The notes under the pieces: generated by a model | Database searches by the model: none | Seen by the model: only the letters and a program-made list of their open reading frames with translations | What the model was told of the DNA's origin: nothing | Virus record (IMG/VR): IMGVR_UViG_3300035117_000061 | Coordinates: 1 to 42,331 of that record | Length of the DNA: 42,331 nt | Source of the DNA: a virus | Strand: one strand, 5' to 3' | Program-made: the position numbers and the translations under genes | Part shown: positions 24,659 through 31,565 of the stretch, piece by piece | Numbering within the stretch: position 1 is the stretch's first letter | How the letters are laid out: every line of letters begins with the position of its first letter

Positions 24659-26402
24659 TTGAGTCCTCCTCCATGAAGATGCTTGCTGGGTCTTGATTGA
24701 TCTGGTCAGCAAGCTCTTTGTGTTTGCGAAGTGCGTTGATGATCTTGCGATCTGGACTTGCGACGCATGCTGCCTCCAGATCAGTATACAGGACACTTCC
24801 GGTTGTCCCAATGCGGTGATTGCGCTTCTCAGATTGGAGACGGTCGTCAAGACTGCTTGCCTGAGAATGATAAACGGTTCGCTCTGCGGCCGTGAGCGTA
24901 ATGCCTCTTGCTCCCTTCCTACTGGCCACAAAATATCTCACTTTGTCATCGTCCTGAAACCTCATCCTGGCCGCAATACAGTCATCCTCACTTATGCCTC
25001 CATAATACCCAACTGCCTGTTTGCCAAGCTTGGCGTGTATCTCCCGGAGGTCTACTTTGAATCTGGCCCAGATGATGACCTTGTGACCTCCTGCTGCTCC
25101 CTCCTCGACCTCCTCCAATGTGGCTGTCATTCTGGGATTTGGCCCATCCATCCTCTCCGGTTTGTCTGAGGGACTCAAGCCGCAAACGATCTGGTGCAAC
25201 CGGAGTGCCTTTACTAGGGCTATCTCCTGCGCACGTTTGAGCCCTTCTGCCTCTCCCAGGATTGATTGAACCTCCTTGAGCGAGTCCTTGCGATAGGCAT
25301 CGTACAGCCGCTGCTGCGTTGGGGCTAACTGGAACTGCCTGCGCTTGTAGCGGCGTGGTGGGAGGTCGAGGCAATCCCGCTCCAAGACTCGATGCGAGTG
25401 GCCGGCAATAATGTCAATCAACTTCTCAATGTTCCTGTAGCCTGTGATGACCCTGTTCTCAAAACCTCCCATGATGCAGTATTCAGAACGGAAGGAAGTG
25501 AAGCTATTGTGGCCAAGGATGCCTGGGTCAAGGAATTTGAATTGGCTGAATAGGTTCTCAATCCCAGACGTCAGCGGAGTCCCTGTCATGATGCGCTTCT
25601 TGACGGCGTGCTGTCCTGCCTTGATAAGGAATTTGGTGCGGTCTGCGCTTGGGTTCTTGATGGTGCTCGACTCGTCAATCACCAGCATAACCCGATTGTT
25701 CAGCAGCCATTCCATAATCAGGGACTGGAGCTTGCCCGGAGAGCCATCATTCTGATACTTGATTCCCTCGACATGGAAGGTGATGATGCGGAGGATTCCT
25801 GGAGTTGGGACGGTCGCAGCTGCCATCATTGCCTTTGCTTCCGCGTCTCTCCAGTTGATGCTGAAGTAAGTGGCGTGATAGGTGATGCGGGACGGCATGT
25901 GGGTGGGAATCTCGTCAGTGACCCAGTTGATGTGGACTCCGTTATTGGCCACAACAATCAGGGTGTCAATCTCTCCCTTCTCAAATAGGTATGCTGCGGT
26001 GTCGATGATGACTTTGGTCTTGCCTGTCCCTTGCTCGTGGAACAATGCAAACTTGTCGAGGTCTTTGCTCAAGAGGAAGGCGTGACGCTGATGCTTGAAT
26101 GGAGGGATGTGAAACTCATAACCTGAGTCATCAATCAGCTCCTCCTTCTTCAACTCCCTGGTGTTCTGCTCCCGCATCTTGAGGTCAACATAATTGTCCC
26201 TTAGCTTCTCAGAACCATCCGCCCAAACCGCATCAGGGCAATGCTCCAGAAGGTAAGCAATGTTGGCGCCAGTGGGCTCAAAGGCAAGCTCTCGCTCTAC
26301 CCACTTCTTGCGCCCTGGCATTTTGCTCAGTAATGAGAAAAACTGCCCCACCCTAAAGTCCTGGATGAGGCAGTCATGGCGAACAGTTGGAACAATTTTC
26401 AC
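24579..26402 (-). CDS. SNF2/DEAD-type helicase
   Basis: This 607-residue superfamily 2 ATPase has Walker A EQGTGKTK (about residues 123-130), VMLVIDESSTIKN as motif II, MTGTPL as motif III and HRIGTTG as motif VI, with GYYGGISEDD and ASRKGARGITLT in the second lobe. This is the SNF2-like group found in many phages; it probably translocates on double-stranded DNA during replication or recombination. No nuclease domain is fused. Upstream spacing to the lipoprotein gene is only 11 bases. Confidence 0.85.
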   Translation of the reverse strand: MKIVPTVRHDCLIQDFRVGQFFSLLSKMPGRKKWVERELAFEPTGANIAYLLEHCPDAVWADGSEKLRDNYVDLKMREQNTRELKKEELIDDSGYEFHIPPFKHQRHAFLLSKDLDKFALFHEQGTGKTKVIIDTAAYLFEKGEIDTLIVVANNGVHINWVTDEIPTHMPSRITYHATYFSINWRDAEAKAMMAAATVPTPGILRIITFHVEGIKYQNDGSPGKLQSLIMEWLLNNRVMLVIDESSTIKNPSADRTKFLIKAGQHAVKKRIMTGTPLTSGIENLFSQFKFLDPGILGHNSFTSFRSEYCIMGGFENRVITGYRNIEKLIDIIAGHSHRVLERDCLDLPPRRYKRRQFQLAPTQQRLYDAYRKDSLKEVQSILGEAEGLKRAQEIALVKALRLHQIVCGLSPSDKPERMDGPNPRMTATLEEVEEGAAGGHKVIIWARFKVDLREIHAKLGKQAVGYYGGISEDDCIAARMRFQDDDKVRYFVASRKGARGITLTAAERTVYHSQASSLDDRLQSEKRNHRIGTTGSVLYTDLEAACVASPDRKIINALRKHKELADQINQDPASIFMEEDSNEGEIETGIPSWIHGIRRRLERRIPI

Positions 26403-26413
26403 ATCAGCTCCGT

Positions 26414-27160
26414 TTACGGGATTGACTTGGTGAATGCTGCATTGAGGTTGACCAGGGAGTCGCCATCATTCCTGGAGATTGTTACCAGAACACGGTCGAG
26501 GTTCTGGACTGCGAAGGTTGCGGTGCTTTGGCATATCTGCTCGTCATTGCCGACTGCCAACGCGCAGGTGATCCCGGTTGAGAGTGCTGTTCCGGAGCGT
26601 TTGACCCAAACTGTGACGATGACCGGAGTGCCAATCACCGTACCGTGCTCCACGCTGACTACCAAGTTGCTCAGGGTTCCGTCCCCATAAACGATCTTAC
26701 CTGTGGCATTGAACCCTGCAGCAATGGAGCCATCTGAGTCATTGTCGAACCAAGAGTGAGAGCAGGACTCATCGACCGTCTGCCCAACTCCAAAGAGGAC
26801 GATGCTGGCAACGTGCCCTATGGTAGCAGGGCTCGACTGACAGATGCCTTCCCAGTTCTGAGAGACGACAACGTTGGTGGCTGCCTCGACCTTCGGAAGG
26901 GAAAGCCAGTTGGGCCACGATACCTTGACTGTTGTCTTGGTGGTTGCGGCGTGGACGTGCATTCCTGGCACCAGGGAGGTTGAGATCGCAGCGTGCTGCG
27001 CGGCTGGCGGAGGAGTTGGACTGGGTGATGCTACCGGAGTGGGCGTTGGAGTTGCCCCTGGGGTAGGTTTGTTGTGATCATGCCCGCAGCCAATGCTGAT
27101 GCTCAGCAAGGCTGCGATGATGGTGGAAGCAATGAAGCTGTTCCGGGTGCGAAGGTTCAT
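26414..27160 (-). CDS. Phage-encoded lipoprotein
   Basis: This 248-residue protein starts at the ATG at 27160 with AAGGAG 11 bases upstream. It has a basic n-region, hydrophobic core (IASTIIAALLSISI) and a lipobox-like SIGC with Cys25, followed by a proline/threonine-rich linker (33-55) typical of surface lipoproteins. The rest is a beta-rich domain with five cysteines. Placed among DNA-metabolism genes rather than lysis genes, it may act early in the envelope, for instance in superinfection exclusion. That role is inference. Confidence 0.7.
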   Translation of the reverse strand: MNLRTRNSFIASTIIAALLSISIGCGHDHNKPTPGATPTPTPVASPSPTPPPAAQHAAISTSLVPGMHVHAATTKTTVKVSWPNWLSLPKVEAATNVVVSQNWEGICQSSPATIGHVASIVLFGVGQTVDESCSHSWFDNDSDGSIAAGFNATGKIVYGDGTLSNLVVSVEHGTVIGTPVIVTVWVKRSGTALSTGITCALAVGNDEQICQSTATFAVQNLDRVLVTISRNDGDSLVNLNAAFTKSIP

Positions 27161-27197
27161 TCTGTTTGGTGCTCCTTGTGTTGGATTTACAAAGTGG

Positions 27198-27464
27198 TTA
27201 AACTGCTTTGAGGTTCCTGCGAAGGTTCTCTGCCTCGACCTCTTCCCGCGTGAACACTCTTCCTTTACGGACTCCAGGGTTGCCCGCTCCTCGACCGCTG
27301 CCGATACCTTTACGTTTGGTCTTTGGAGCATTGACGACAGCTACTGCTTTGGACAGTTTGCAGACGATGTCGATGCGAACGGCTGTTGCTTCCATTCCAA
27401 CCTCTTCCTTCAAAAACTCCTCCAGAGATTGGCCATTGACGGTGATGGAGCAGGGTGTCTTCAT
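27198..27464 (-). CDS. Small basic unknown protein
   Basis: This 88-residue protein overlaps the preceding gene by ATGA. It opens MKTPCSITVNGQSLEEFLKE and has a basic glycine-rich middle (KRKGIGSGRG) and a C-terminus with VFTREEVEAENLRRNL. It may bind nucleic acid, judging from the basic stretch. Family unknown. Confidence 0.6.
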   Translation of the reverse strand: MKTPCSITVNGQSLEEFLKEEVGMEATAVRIDIVCKLSKAVAVVNAPKTKRKGIGSGRGAGNPGVRKGRVFTREEVEAENLRRNLKAV

Positions 27465-28165
27465 TTTTCAGTTTCCTTCTCGACCCACGGCACCAGGAGG
27501 GTCTTACGGATGAGGGCTAGTATCTCTGCCTTTATCGCATAAGCAGCAGCATCAGCAGCATCAGCATAAGCAGCATAAGCAGCAGCATCAGCATAAGCAG
27601 CAGCATCAGCAGCAGCATAAGCTGCACCAGCACCAGCAGCATCAGCAGCATGTGCAGCAGCAGCAGCACCAGCACCAGCAGCATAAGCAGCATCAGCAGC
27701 ATGTGCAGCAGCATAAGCTGCACCAGCACCAGCAGCATCAGCAGCATGTGCAGCAGCAGCAGCACCAGCACCAGCAGCATCAGCAGCATGTGCAGCAGCA
27801 GCAGCAGCAGCACCAGCAGCAGCAGCACCAGCAGCAGCACGGAAGTCCCAGGCTGCTCTTCTGGCTTCCAAGACTAGTTTCCGGTTGTCCTCAGTCGGAT
27901 GATTGGCCCAATTCTCCGCAGCTTCAATCGCTTTGAGAGGTCTCAGCTCTCCCTCCGGGATGAACTTGAGGGCAAGGCGAGCAACTGCGCAAGATACTCG
28001 CACAATGTCTTGTTTGGAGTTGACGGAGGTTCTTGCTGCCCACCACAAGAGCCAATCTGCTCTGTGGCACTCTTCCCACGTTTGTTGAGCTGTGCGATTG
28101 CCAGCCCAAATAGTTGCCTCGCCACAGGCAAGTAAGGTTTTGAGATGCCTCTGAAGTTGAGTCAA
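27461..28165 (-). CDS. Imm5-like protein with long alanine-rich repeat
   Basis: The frame is open well upstream, but translation probably starts at TTG 28165, one base after the previous stop and just behind GAAGGAAAT; there is no ATG before the conserved part. The N-terminal 105 residues fit the Imm-5-like family seen in phages: LLACGEATIWAG, TWEECHRADWLLWW and PLKAIEAAENWA. Residues 107-208 are repeats built of A with H, D, G and Y (AAHAADAAGAGA-type units), then a C-terminal helix. The protein is about 234 residues. Family members often have alanine-rich C-termini; function is not established. Confidence 0.65.
   Translation of the reverse strand: MTQLQRHLKTLLACGEATIWAGNRTAQQTWEECHRADWLLWWAARTSVNSKQDIVRVSCAVARLALKFIPEGELRPLKAIEAAENWANHPTEDNRKLVLEARRAAWDFRAAAGAAAAGAAAAAAAHAADAAGAGAAAAAHAADAAGAGAAYAAAHAADAAYAAGAGAAAAAHAADAAGAGAAYAAADAAAYADAAAYAAYADAADAAAYAIKAEILALIRKTLLVPWVEKETEK
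27538..27841. repeat. GCA/CAG trinucleotide-rich repeat inside the Imm5-like gene
   Basis: About 300 bases consist almost only of GCA triplets with interspersed TAA/TCA/CAT/CCA variants on the plus strand. Larger units recur (GCATGTGCAGCAGCAGCAGC and CACCAGCACCAGCAGCATCA-type blocks). The repeats encode the alanine-rich part of the leftward gene and give long false open frames on both strands. Such tracts can change length by slippage. Confidence 0.85.
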
Positions 28166-28166
28166 G

Positions 28167-29171
28167 TTATTTCCTTCCCTTCTTTTTGGCAGACTTTGCT
28201 GCCTGTTGTTTGGCTGATGGTTTGAGAATCTGGCCTTTGTCCATCTTTGCCGGAGGAGCGGAGGGAGTTGCTGCGGCAGCCGCTGCTTTGGCCTTGGCTG
28301 GCGGAGGAGTCTTTGCCGGCGCACCGTCCTTGCTATCGCGCAGCTCGCAGAATCCCTTGTCCAAGTCCCATTGGAGGTCATTGTTTCGTCCTCCTGCCTT
28401 CCGGTACTCCTCAAACGACATTCCATCCTGGAGCAGGTTCCAGGACTTCCAGCCGTGTGTGCCTTCGCGCCTAGGATTGGTCTTGGAGATTTTGAAGATG
28501 AACTTGCCATTGAACCCGGAGCGTGGGCCAGGGTTGCTCTGAGGCAGACGAACGGAGGGAGTTGTGACCTTGATGTCCCTTCCTTCTGGTGTGAGCGAGA
28601 GCCAGTAGAACTGATGGCCCTGTTCGTGGCTGTCATCCTCGACCTCGACCAACTTCTGCTTTGCGAGGGAGTCTGCTGCCTTGCAGACTGCGTTGATGTT
28701 TGTGTCGAGCTTCTTGGCAACATCTGCGCTGCTGACGCTGAGGGCATCGTCTTTCGCATCTGCTGGGATCAACTCCCGGAGAGCGAGAAGGACAGCGGCT
28801 GATGCGGCATTGGGTTGCTTGGGGTCTGCGGGTTGTTTCGCCTTGTCAGCCTTCTTGCCTTCGCCCAGAGCTTTGGCGTGCTCCTTGAGCTGCTTGGGCG
28901 TCATTCTTCCTTCCGGGAAGGCAATTGGGCCGCGCAGCATCGTCCCGTATTGATCAATTGTCTCCTGACCCAGCTGTGTGACCTTGAATGCCTCTACCAT
29001 CTGGGCTGTTGATCTGCCAAAGCTCGCATTGAGCAATGCAGTCTCTGCTGATTGACGATCTTTGAACTTGACCTGGGTGACTCCTGTGAAGTGTTTGTAC
29101 AGATTGACAACCTCCTCTTCTGTGAGGAGGTCGAGGAAGCAAGTGACCTTCTTTGCTTGGTGCTTCTTCAT
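28167..29171 (-). CDS. Three-part DNA-binding-like protein carrying the NPRR domain
   Basis: This protein has 334 residues. Residues 1-70 form a small domain (LTEEEVVNLYKHFTG, KFKDRQSAETALLNA) of a type seen in phage proteins with a K-F-K-x-R core. Residues 122-178 look like a winged helix (VSSADVAKKLDTNINAV, SLAKQKLVEVED). Residues 226-280 hold the domain found three times in this genome: NPRREGTHGWKSW, then AGGRNNDLQWDLDKG. The C-terminus is rich in K, A and P, like histone-type tails. It probably binds DNA and may organise it or regulate transcription; the function is not known. Confidence 0.7.
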   Translation of the reverse strand: MKKHQAKKVTCFLDLLTEEEVVNLYKHFTGVTQVKFKDRQSAETALLNASFGRSTAQMVEAFKVTQLGQETIDQYGTMLRGPIAFPEGRMTPKQLKEHAKALGEGKKADKAKQPADPKQPNAASAAVLLALRELIPADAKDDALSVSSADVAKKLDTNINAVCKAADSLAKQKLVEVEDDSHEQGHQFYWLSLTPEGRDIKVTTPSVRLPQSNPGPRSGFNGKFIFKISKTNPRREGTHGWKSWNLLQDGMSFEEYRKAGGRNNDLQWDLDKGFCELRDSKDGAPAKTPPPAKAKAAAAAATPSAPPAKMDKGQILKPSAKQQAAKSAKKKGRK

Positions 29172-29214
29172 AAAGTGGCAGATTCCTTTATTGGATGAAC
29201 TGAAGATTGAGGGT

Positions 29215-29260
29215 CATAAAAAGAAGGTCTGAGCTAAAGGGAATGAACTCAGACCTTCTT
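29215..29260 (-). terminator. Intrinsic terminator after the NPRR-domain gene at 29287
   Basis: AAGAAGGTCTGAG (29221-29233) pairs perfectly with CTCAGACCTTCTT (29248-29260). Read on the minus strand it is followed by TTTTTATG. This 13-bp stem with U-run ends the short unit 29287-29589 and isolates it from the genes to the left. Confidence 0.9.
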
Positions 29261-29286
29261 CAAAGAGGTTCAGTCGTTAGTCAGTT

Positions 29287-29589
29287 TTAGCCAGCCTTCT
29301 TTACCAGCTTGGCGTTGCCAGCATTGATGTCCCAGTGAAGGTCACGAAGGCGTCCACCCTTCTCCACAAACGTCTCGACCTTGACAGGCTTGCGAGCAGC
29401 TGCGATGATCTGGAAGGACTTGAACCCGTGGCTGCCCTTGCGACGCGGATTGCCCTCGACCTGACTGACGATGTGCAGCTGCGGGTCAATGCGGTGACGG
29501 GCAACTGCCGCCTTCTGCGCCTTGGAAGTCTTGCGGGTTGAAGTGGCCTTGGTGGACTTGCGGTTGGTTTTGCTAGCATTCGATTTCAT
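29287..29589 (-). CDS. Small lysine-rich NPRR-domain protein
   Basis: This 100-residue protein starts at the ATG at 29589, behind AAGGAGACAAGACA. Residues 1-42 are lysine, serine and threonine rich, like a histone H1 or basic tail. Residues 43-100 carry the domain shared with 28167-29171 and 40168-40419: NPRRKGSHGFKSF, KGGRLRDLHWDINAG and a lysine end. It has its own promoter (29635-29664) and terminator (29215-29260), so it is a monocistronic, probably abundant protein. A DNA-compacting or transcription-modulating role is inference. Confidence 0.8.
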   Translation of the reverse strand: MKSNASKTNRKSTKATSTRKTSKAQKAAVARHRIDPQLHIVSQVEGNPRRKGSHGFKSFQIIAAARKPVKVETFVEKGGRLRDLHWDINAGNAKLVKKAG

Positions 29590-29634
29590 TGTCTTGTCTC
29601 CTTGTTTGTTTTGGGCCCTGTAGGGCGTGTTTAG

Positions 29635-29669
29635 ATTATCCTCCGGTTGGGCTGTTGAGATCAACCGGA
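29635..29669 (-). promoter_or_regulatory. Promoter with overlapping inverted-repeat operator
   Basis: On the minus strand TTGATC (29659-29664), an 18-base spacer and GATAAT (29635-29640) make a sigma70-like promoter for the gene at 29589. TCCGGTTG and CAACCGGA (plus strand 29642-29649 and 29662-29669) form an 8-bp inverted repeat that covers the spacer and the -35 element. A dimeric regulator bound there would block the polymerase. Confidence 0.65.
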
Positions 29670-29687
29670 AAGTTGCGGACTGAGTAA

Positions 29688-29984
29688 TTACTGCTGCGTC
29701 CTCTCAGGAGGACGGAGAGCCGCACAGACGCAAGCGGGACAGCTCAGGGACGGCTGATCAACGCAGGTGTGAGCTGGCATTGTCATTATCAGCTCAGAGT
29801 TTGCCAGATGCTCCGGGATGATGTCAACGGATGCTGAGGTGAATCCCGCATCCTCCAGAATCTCTTCCAAGACCTCCTCTGGCCCGCAGAGCGGTGCCTG
29901 TTGTTTGGCAGACCTTTGAAGTGCTATTATCTCCAGCTGCTGCCTTCCAACTGAAAGAACAAATTTGACAAATTCACTTCTCAT
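29688..29984 (-). CDS. Small unknown cysteine-containing protein
   Basis: This 98-residue protein has its ATG at 29984 behind GAGAGGGAAGAA and overlaps the end of the preceding small frame by ATGA. It begins MRSEFVKFVLSVGRQQLEI; a helical segment follows (GPEEVLEEILEDAG), then a C-terminal CxxCxC (SCPACVCAAL). It may bind zinc. The same frame is open up to 30227, but the upstream part is probably read in a different frame (see 29981-30227). Confidence 0.6.
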   Translation of the reverse strand: MRSEFVKFVLSVGRQQLEIIALQRSAKQQAPLCGPEEVLEEILEDAGFTSASVDIIPEHLANSELIMTMPAHTCVDQPSLSCPACVCAALRPPERTQQ

Positions 29985-30227
29985 TTCTTCCCTCTCTTCC
30001 TGAAGAGCTGTTCCCAGCTCAGGTGAACGAAACGGTACACACCCTGGTTCATCTCCCGGAGCGTGATGCCTCTGTCGTTGATGCGAACGTCCTTTGCCAT
30101 CCCAATCCGTCTGTAAATTGGCTGGCGGATGAAGGGAGTGAGCTGGCCAACCTGTGGCCGGCATCATCGGGTCGAGCTTCTCATCCTCCTGCTGGTCAAG
30201 ACGTTCTAGCCTTGGTCTGTGTTTCAT
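29981..30227 (-). CDS. Small gene apparently split between two frames
   Basis: The ATG at 30227 overlaps the preceding stop (ATGA) and has GAGGGA upstream, giving MKHRPRLERLDQQEDEKLDP and MMPATG. After this the frame becomes poor, while the +1 frame becomes protein-like: QLTPFIRQPIYRRIGMAKDV, then TLREMNQGVYRFVHLSWEQL and a basic end. That frame stops at 29981, again by ATGA overlap with the next gene. Joining them at about 30147-30152 (a GGTTGG) gives 81 residues. Options are programmed +1 frameshifting, a recent indel, a sequence error, or a separate 39-residue gene starting at 30100. Confidence 0.45.
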
Positions 30228-30490
30228 AAAATTTCCCTCACTGCCTTATTCATATCACGCCTGAAGGCTTGGTTGTATTCATTCTCTTTGATCCAGATTT
30301 TGAAGGCAGCAGTAAGCTCAAAGCCCATCCGATCTGCGCCGCCAATCCTGCCCGCATCCCGAATACACTCCACCCACGCATTAGTGGACAAATTGAATGC
30401 TTCCAGATCAGCACCAATGTAGTTGTAAACAAATGAGGCTGCTCTTTTGTACTCCCTGCGGATGTCCTCCGGCATCATTAGGTGTTTCAT
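30224..30490 (-). CDS. Small unknown alpha-helical protein
   Basis: This 88-residue protein is coupled by ATGA overlap to both neighbours. It has GAGGAGGAAGA just upstream. It contains DIRREYKRAASFVYNYIG, CIRDAGRIGGADRMG and KIWIKENEYNQAF, all amphipathic helices. No known motif seen. A soluble accessory protein of the leftward operon. Confidence 0.65.
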   Translation of the reverse strand: MKHLMMPEDIRREYKRAASFVYNYIGADLEAFNLSTNAWVECIRDAGRIGGADRMGFELTAAFKIWIKENEYNQAFRRDMNKAVREIL

Positions 30491-30837
30491 TCTTCCTCCT
30501 CATCAGAGATACCAGAAAGGTTTTCCTCAGTCATTTCTTCCGGCCACTTTGGAAGATGCTCTGTGTTGCTGCCTCCCATATCGCAGCGAGGATTGAGCGG
30601 CTGTTTGGCATCGTAACCGCCAATTCTGGCGAGATGATTGGCGCGAGAGTCGCCAATGCTGAATGTTTTGCTGACTGATGGGCCAACTCGGACAGCTCCT
30701 TGCTTCCCCAGCCAGTAGAATTTGCCAAGTGGGCTTTCAAACACCACATACTTGCGGGTGTCCTTGTCAGGTCTTGCTTTGAATCCTCTTGCCCGGAGAG
30801 CGGCACAGATTGCGAGTTGCTTTGTGATCTTGCTCAT
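30487..30837 (-). CDS. Small unknown protein with acidic tail
   Basis: This 116-residue protein has AAGGAGGAAAG upstream of the ATG at 30837. It opens MSKITKQLAICAALRARG, has a beta-rich middle (KYVVFESPLGKFYWLGKQ) and an acidic end (SDEEEE). A few lysines and arginines near the start suggest possible nucleic-acid contact. No family recognised. Confidence 0.65.
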   Translation of the reverse strand: MSKITKQLAICAALRARGFKARPDKDTRKYVVFESPLGKFYWLGKQGAVRVGPSVSKTFSIGDSRANHLARIGGYDAKQPLNPRCDMGGSNTEHLPKWPEEMTEENLSGISDEEEE

Positions 30838-30923
30838 TTCTTTCCTCCTTGTTTGAGTTTGGTGCGGTCATCGTCAGTTGCGGCATCACCGCAATACGGA
30901 AGAGAGGTTTTGGCATCCGGCAT
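30834..30923 (-). CDS. Very small protein, first of a leftward unit
   Basis: The 29-residue frame starts at the ATG at 30923 behind GGAGGAG and overlaps the next gene by ATGA. It ends with TDDDRTKLKQGGKK. The frame remains open and protein-like for about 25 codons more upstream (LLLVAIEREVDEHF, DKVETEERTG) but has no ATG, GTG or TTG there; CTG codons lie near 30989-30992. So the real protein may be longer with a non-standard start. Confidence 0.5.
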   Translation of the reverse strand: MPDAKTSLPYCGDAATDDDRTKLKQGGKK

Positions 30924-31227
30924 CCCGGTACGCTCCTCCGTTTCGACCTTGTCGAAGTGTTCGTCAACTTCACGCTCGATGGCAACCAGCAGGAGAGGCG
31001 TTTGAACGGTGCGGTCACGTCCTGCGCTTTCTGTGGGAGCTGACTTTCGCGTTTAGGTTTTTCCCTTCCGTTTCCGTCTGTCTCTCGACTGTCGTACTTG
31101 GGAGCGGGTCTGTCGCTGTCCGTCTGACCTCTTTACTTATTGATCAACGGCAAGAAGATTATCGCTGATTTTGCCAGTTTCGCAAACAGTTTTATTCCGT
31201 CTGAATTCAATCAGTTACGGTGATCCG
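30924..31227. other. Leader region with promoter, no gene recognised
   Basis: About 300 bases without a convincing gene on either strand. A promoter-like element lies at 31158-31185, so transcripts would have a leader of about 230 bases before the 29-residue gene. On the minus strand the leader holds repeats of GACAGAC and AGACGGA-like words (31040-31130) and is purine rich. The upstream extension of the small gene (30924-31000) may be translated from a non-standard start. Confidence 0.5.
31158..31185 (-). promoter_or_regulatory. Sigma70-like promoter for the 30837 gene cluster
   Basis: On the minus strand TTGCGA (31180-31185), a 16-base spacer and GATAAT (31158-31163). It points left towards the genes from 30923 to 29688. 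The -10 element has the same GATAATCT sequence as the promoter at 29635. Confidence 0.5.
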
Positions 31228-31509
31228 TCAGTTTGAGGCTGCTGTATCCTCTTTATACATTGCCACCAGGAGAGCTTTTTGGTGGGCAATTATTGCTGTG
31301 TGCCCGGAGGACGGTCTTGAGGAGGACGGCTGAGTAATCTCCTCCTTCAAGCACAGCGCAGCTCCAATCACAATTGCGGCAAATGATGACTCGAATGGTG
31401 TGGAGTCCTTCTGGATGAAAGAACTGTTCAAAACGAAAATTGCGGACATCGAAAAGCAGGGGCTGAGGTCATCCGACTTCTCCTTGATTCCTTTTTTGTC
31501 AGGGCCCAC
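31228..31509 (-). CDS. Small unknown protein with unusual start region
   Basis: The frame gives 93 residues from GTG 31509, with AAGGA at 31513-31517 on the minus strand. It has a charged beginning (DKKGIKEKSDDL), a hydrophobic middle (FESSFAAIVIGAALCL) and a polar end. A better-placed ATG with GGAG lies at 31525 but after eight codons it meets CCC-TGA; a +1 shift there would enter this frame. It is not recognised. Confidence 0.5.
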   Translation of the reverse strand: MGPDKKGIKEKSDDLSPCFSMSAIFVLNSSFIQKDSTPFESSFAAIVIGAALCLKEEITQPSSSRPSSGHTAIIAHQKALLVAMYKEDTAASN

Positions 31510-31526
31510 GATTCCTTGGTTGCATA

Positions 31527-31556
31527 ATTATCGCTCCTCTCTGCTGAGCAGATCAA
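31527..31556 (-). promoter_or_regulatory. Promoter TTGATC-N18-GATAAT upstream of the 31509 gene
   Basis: On the minus strand TTGATC (31551-31556), 18 bases and GATAAT (31527-31532). The elements and spacing are identical to those at 29635-29664. Transcription would begin close to the ATG at 31525, so mRNA from it would be leaderless or use the GTG at 31509. Confidence 0.5.
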
Positions 31557-31565
31557 GCTGCCTGA

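Noticed and set aside
27538-27841. CRISPR-like array
   Set aside because: The repeat is a triplet tract with no unique spacers and codes for alanine-rich protein.
27650-27936. Rightward and leftward frames of S/T/C, H/Q or L only
   Set aside because: They are the other reading frames of the GCA repeat in the Imm5-like gene.
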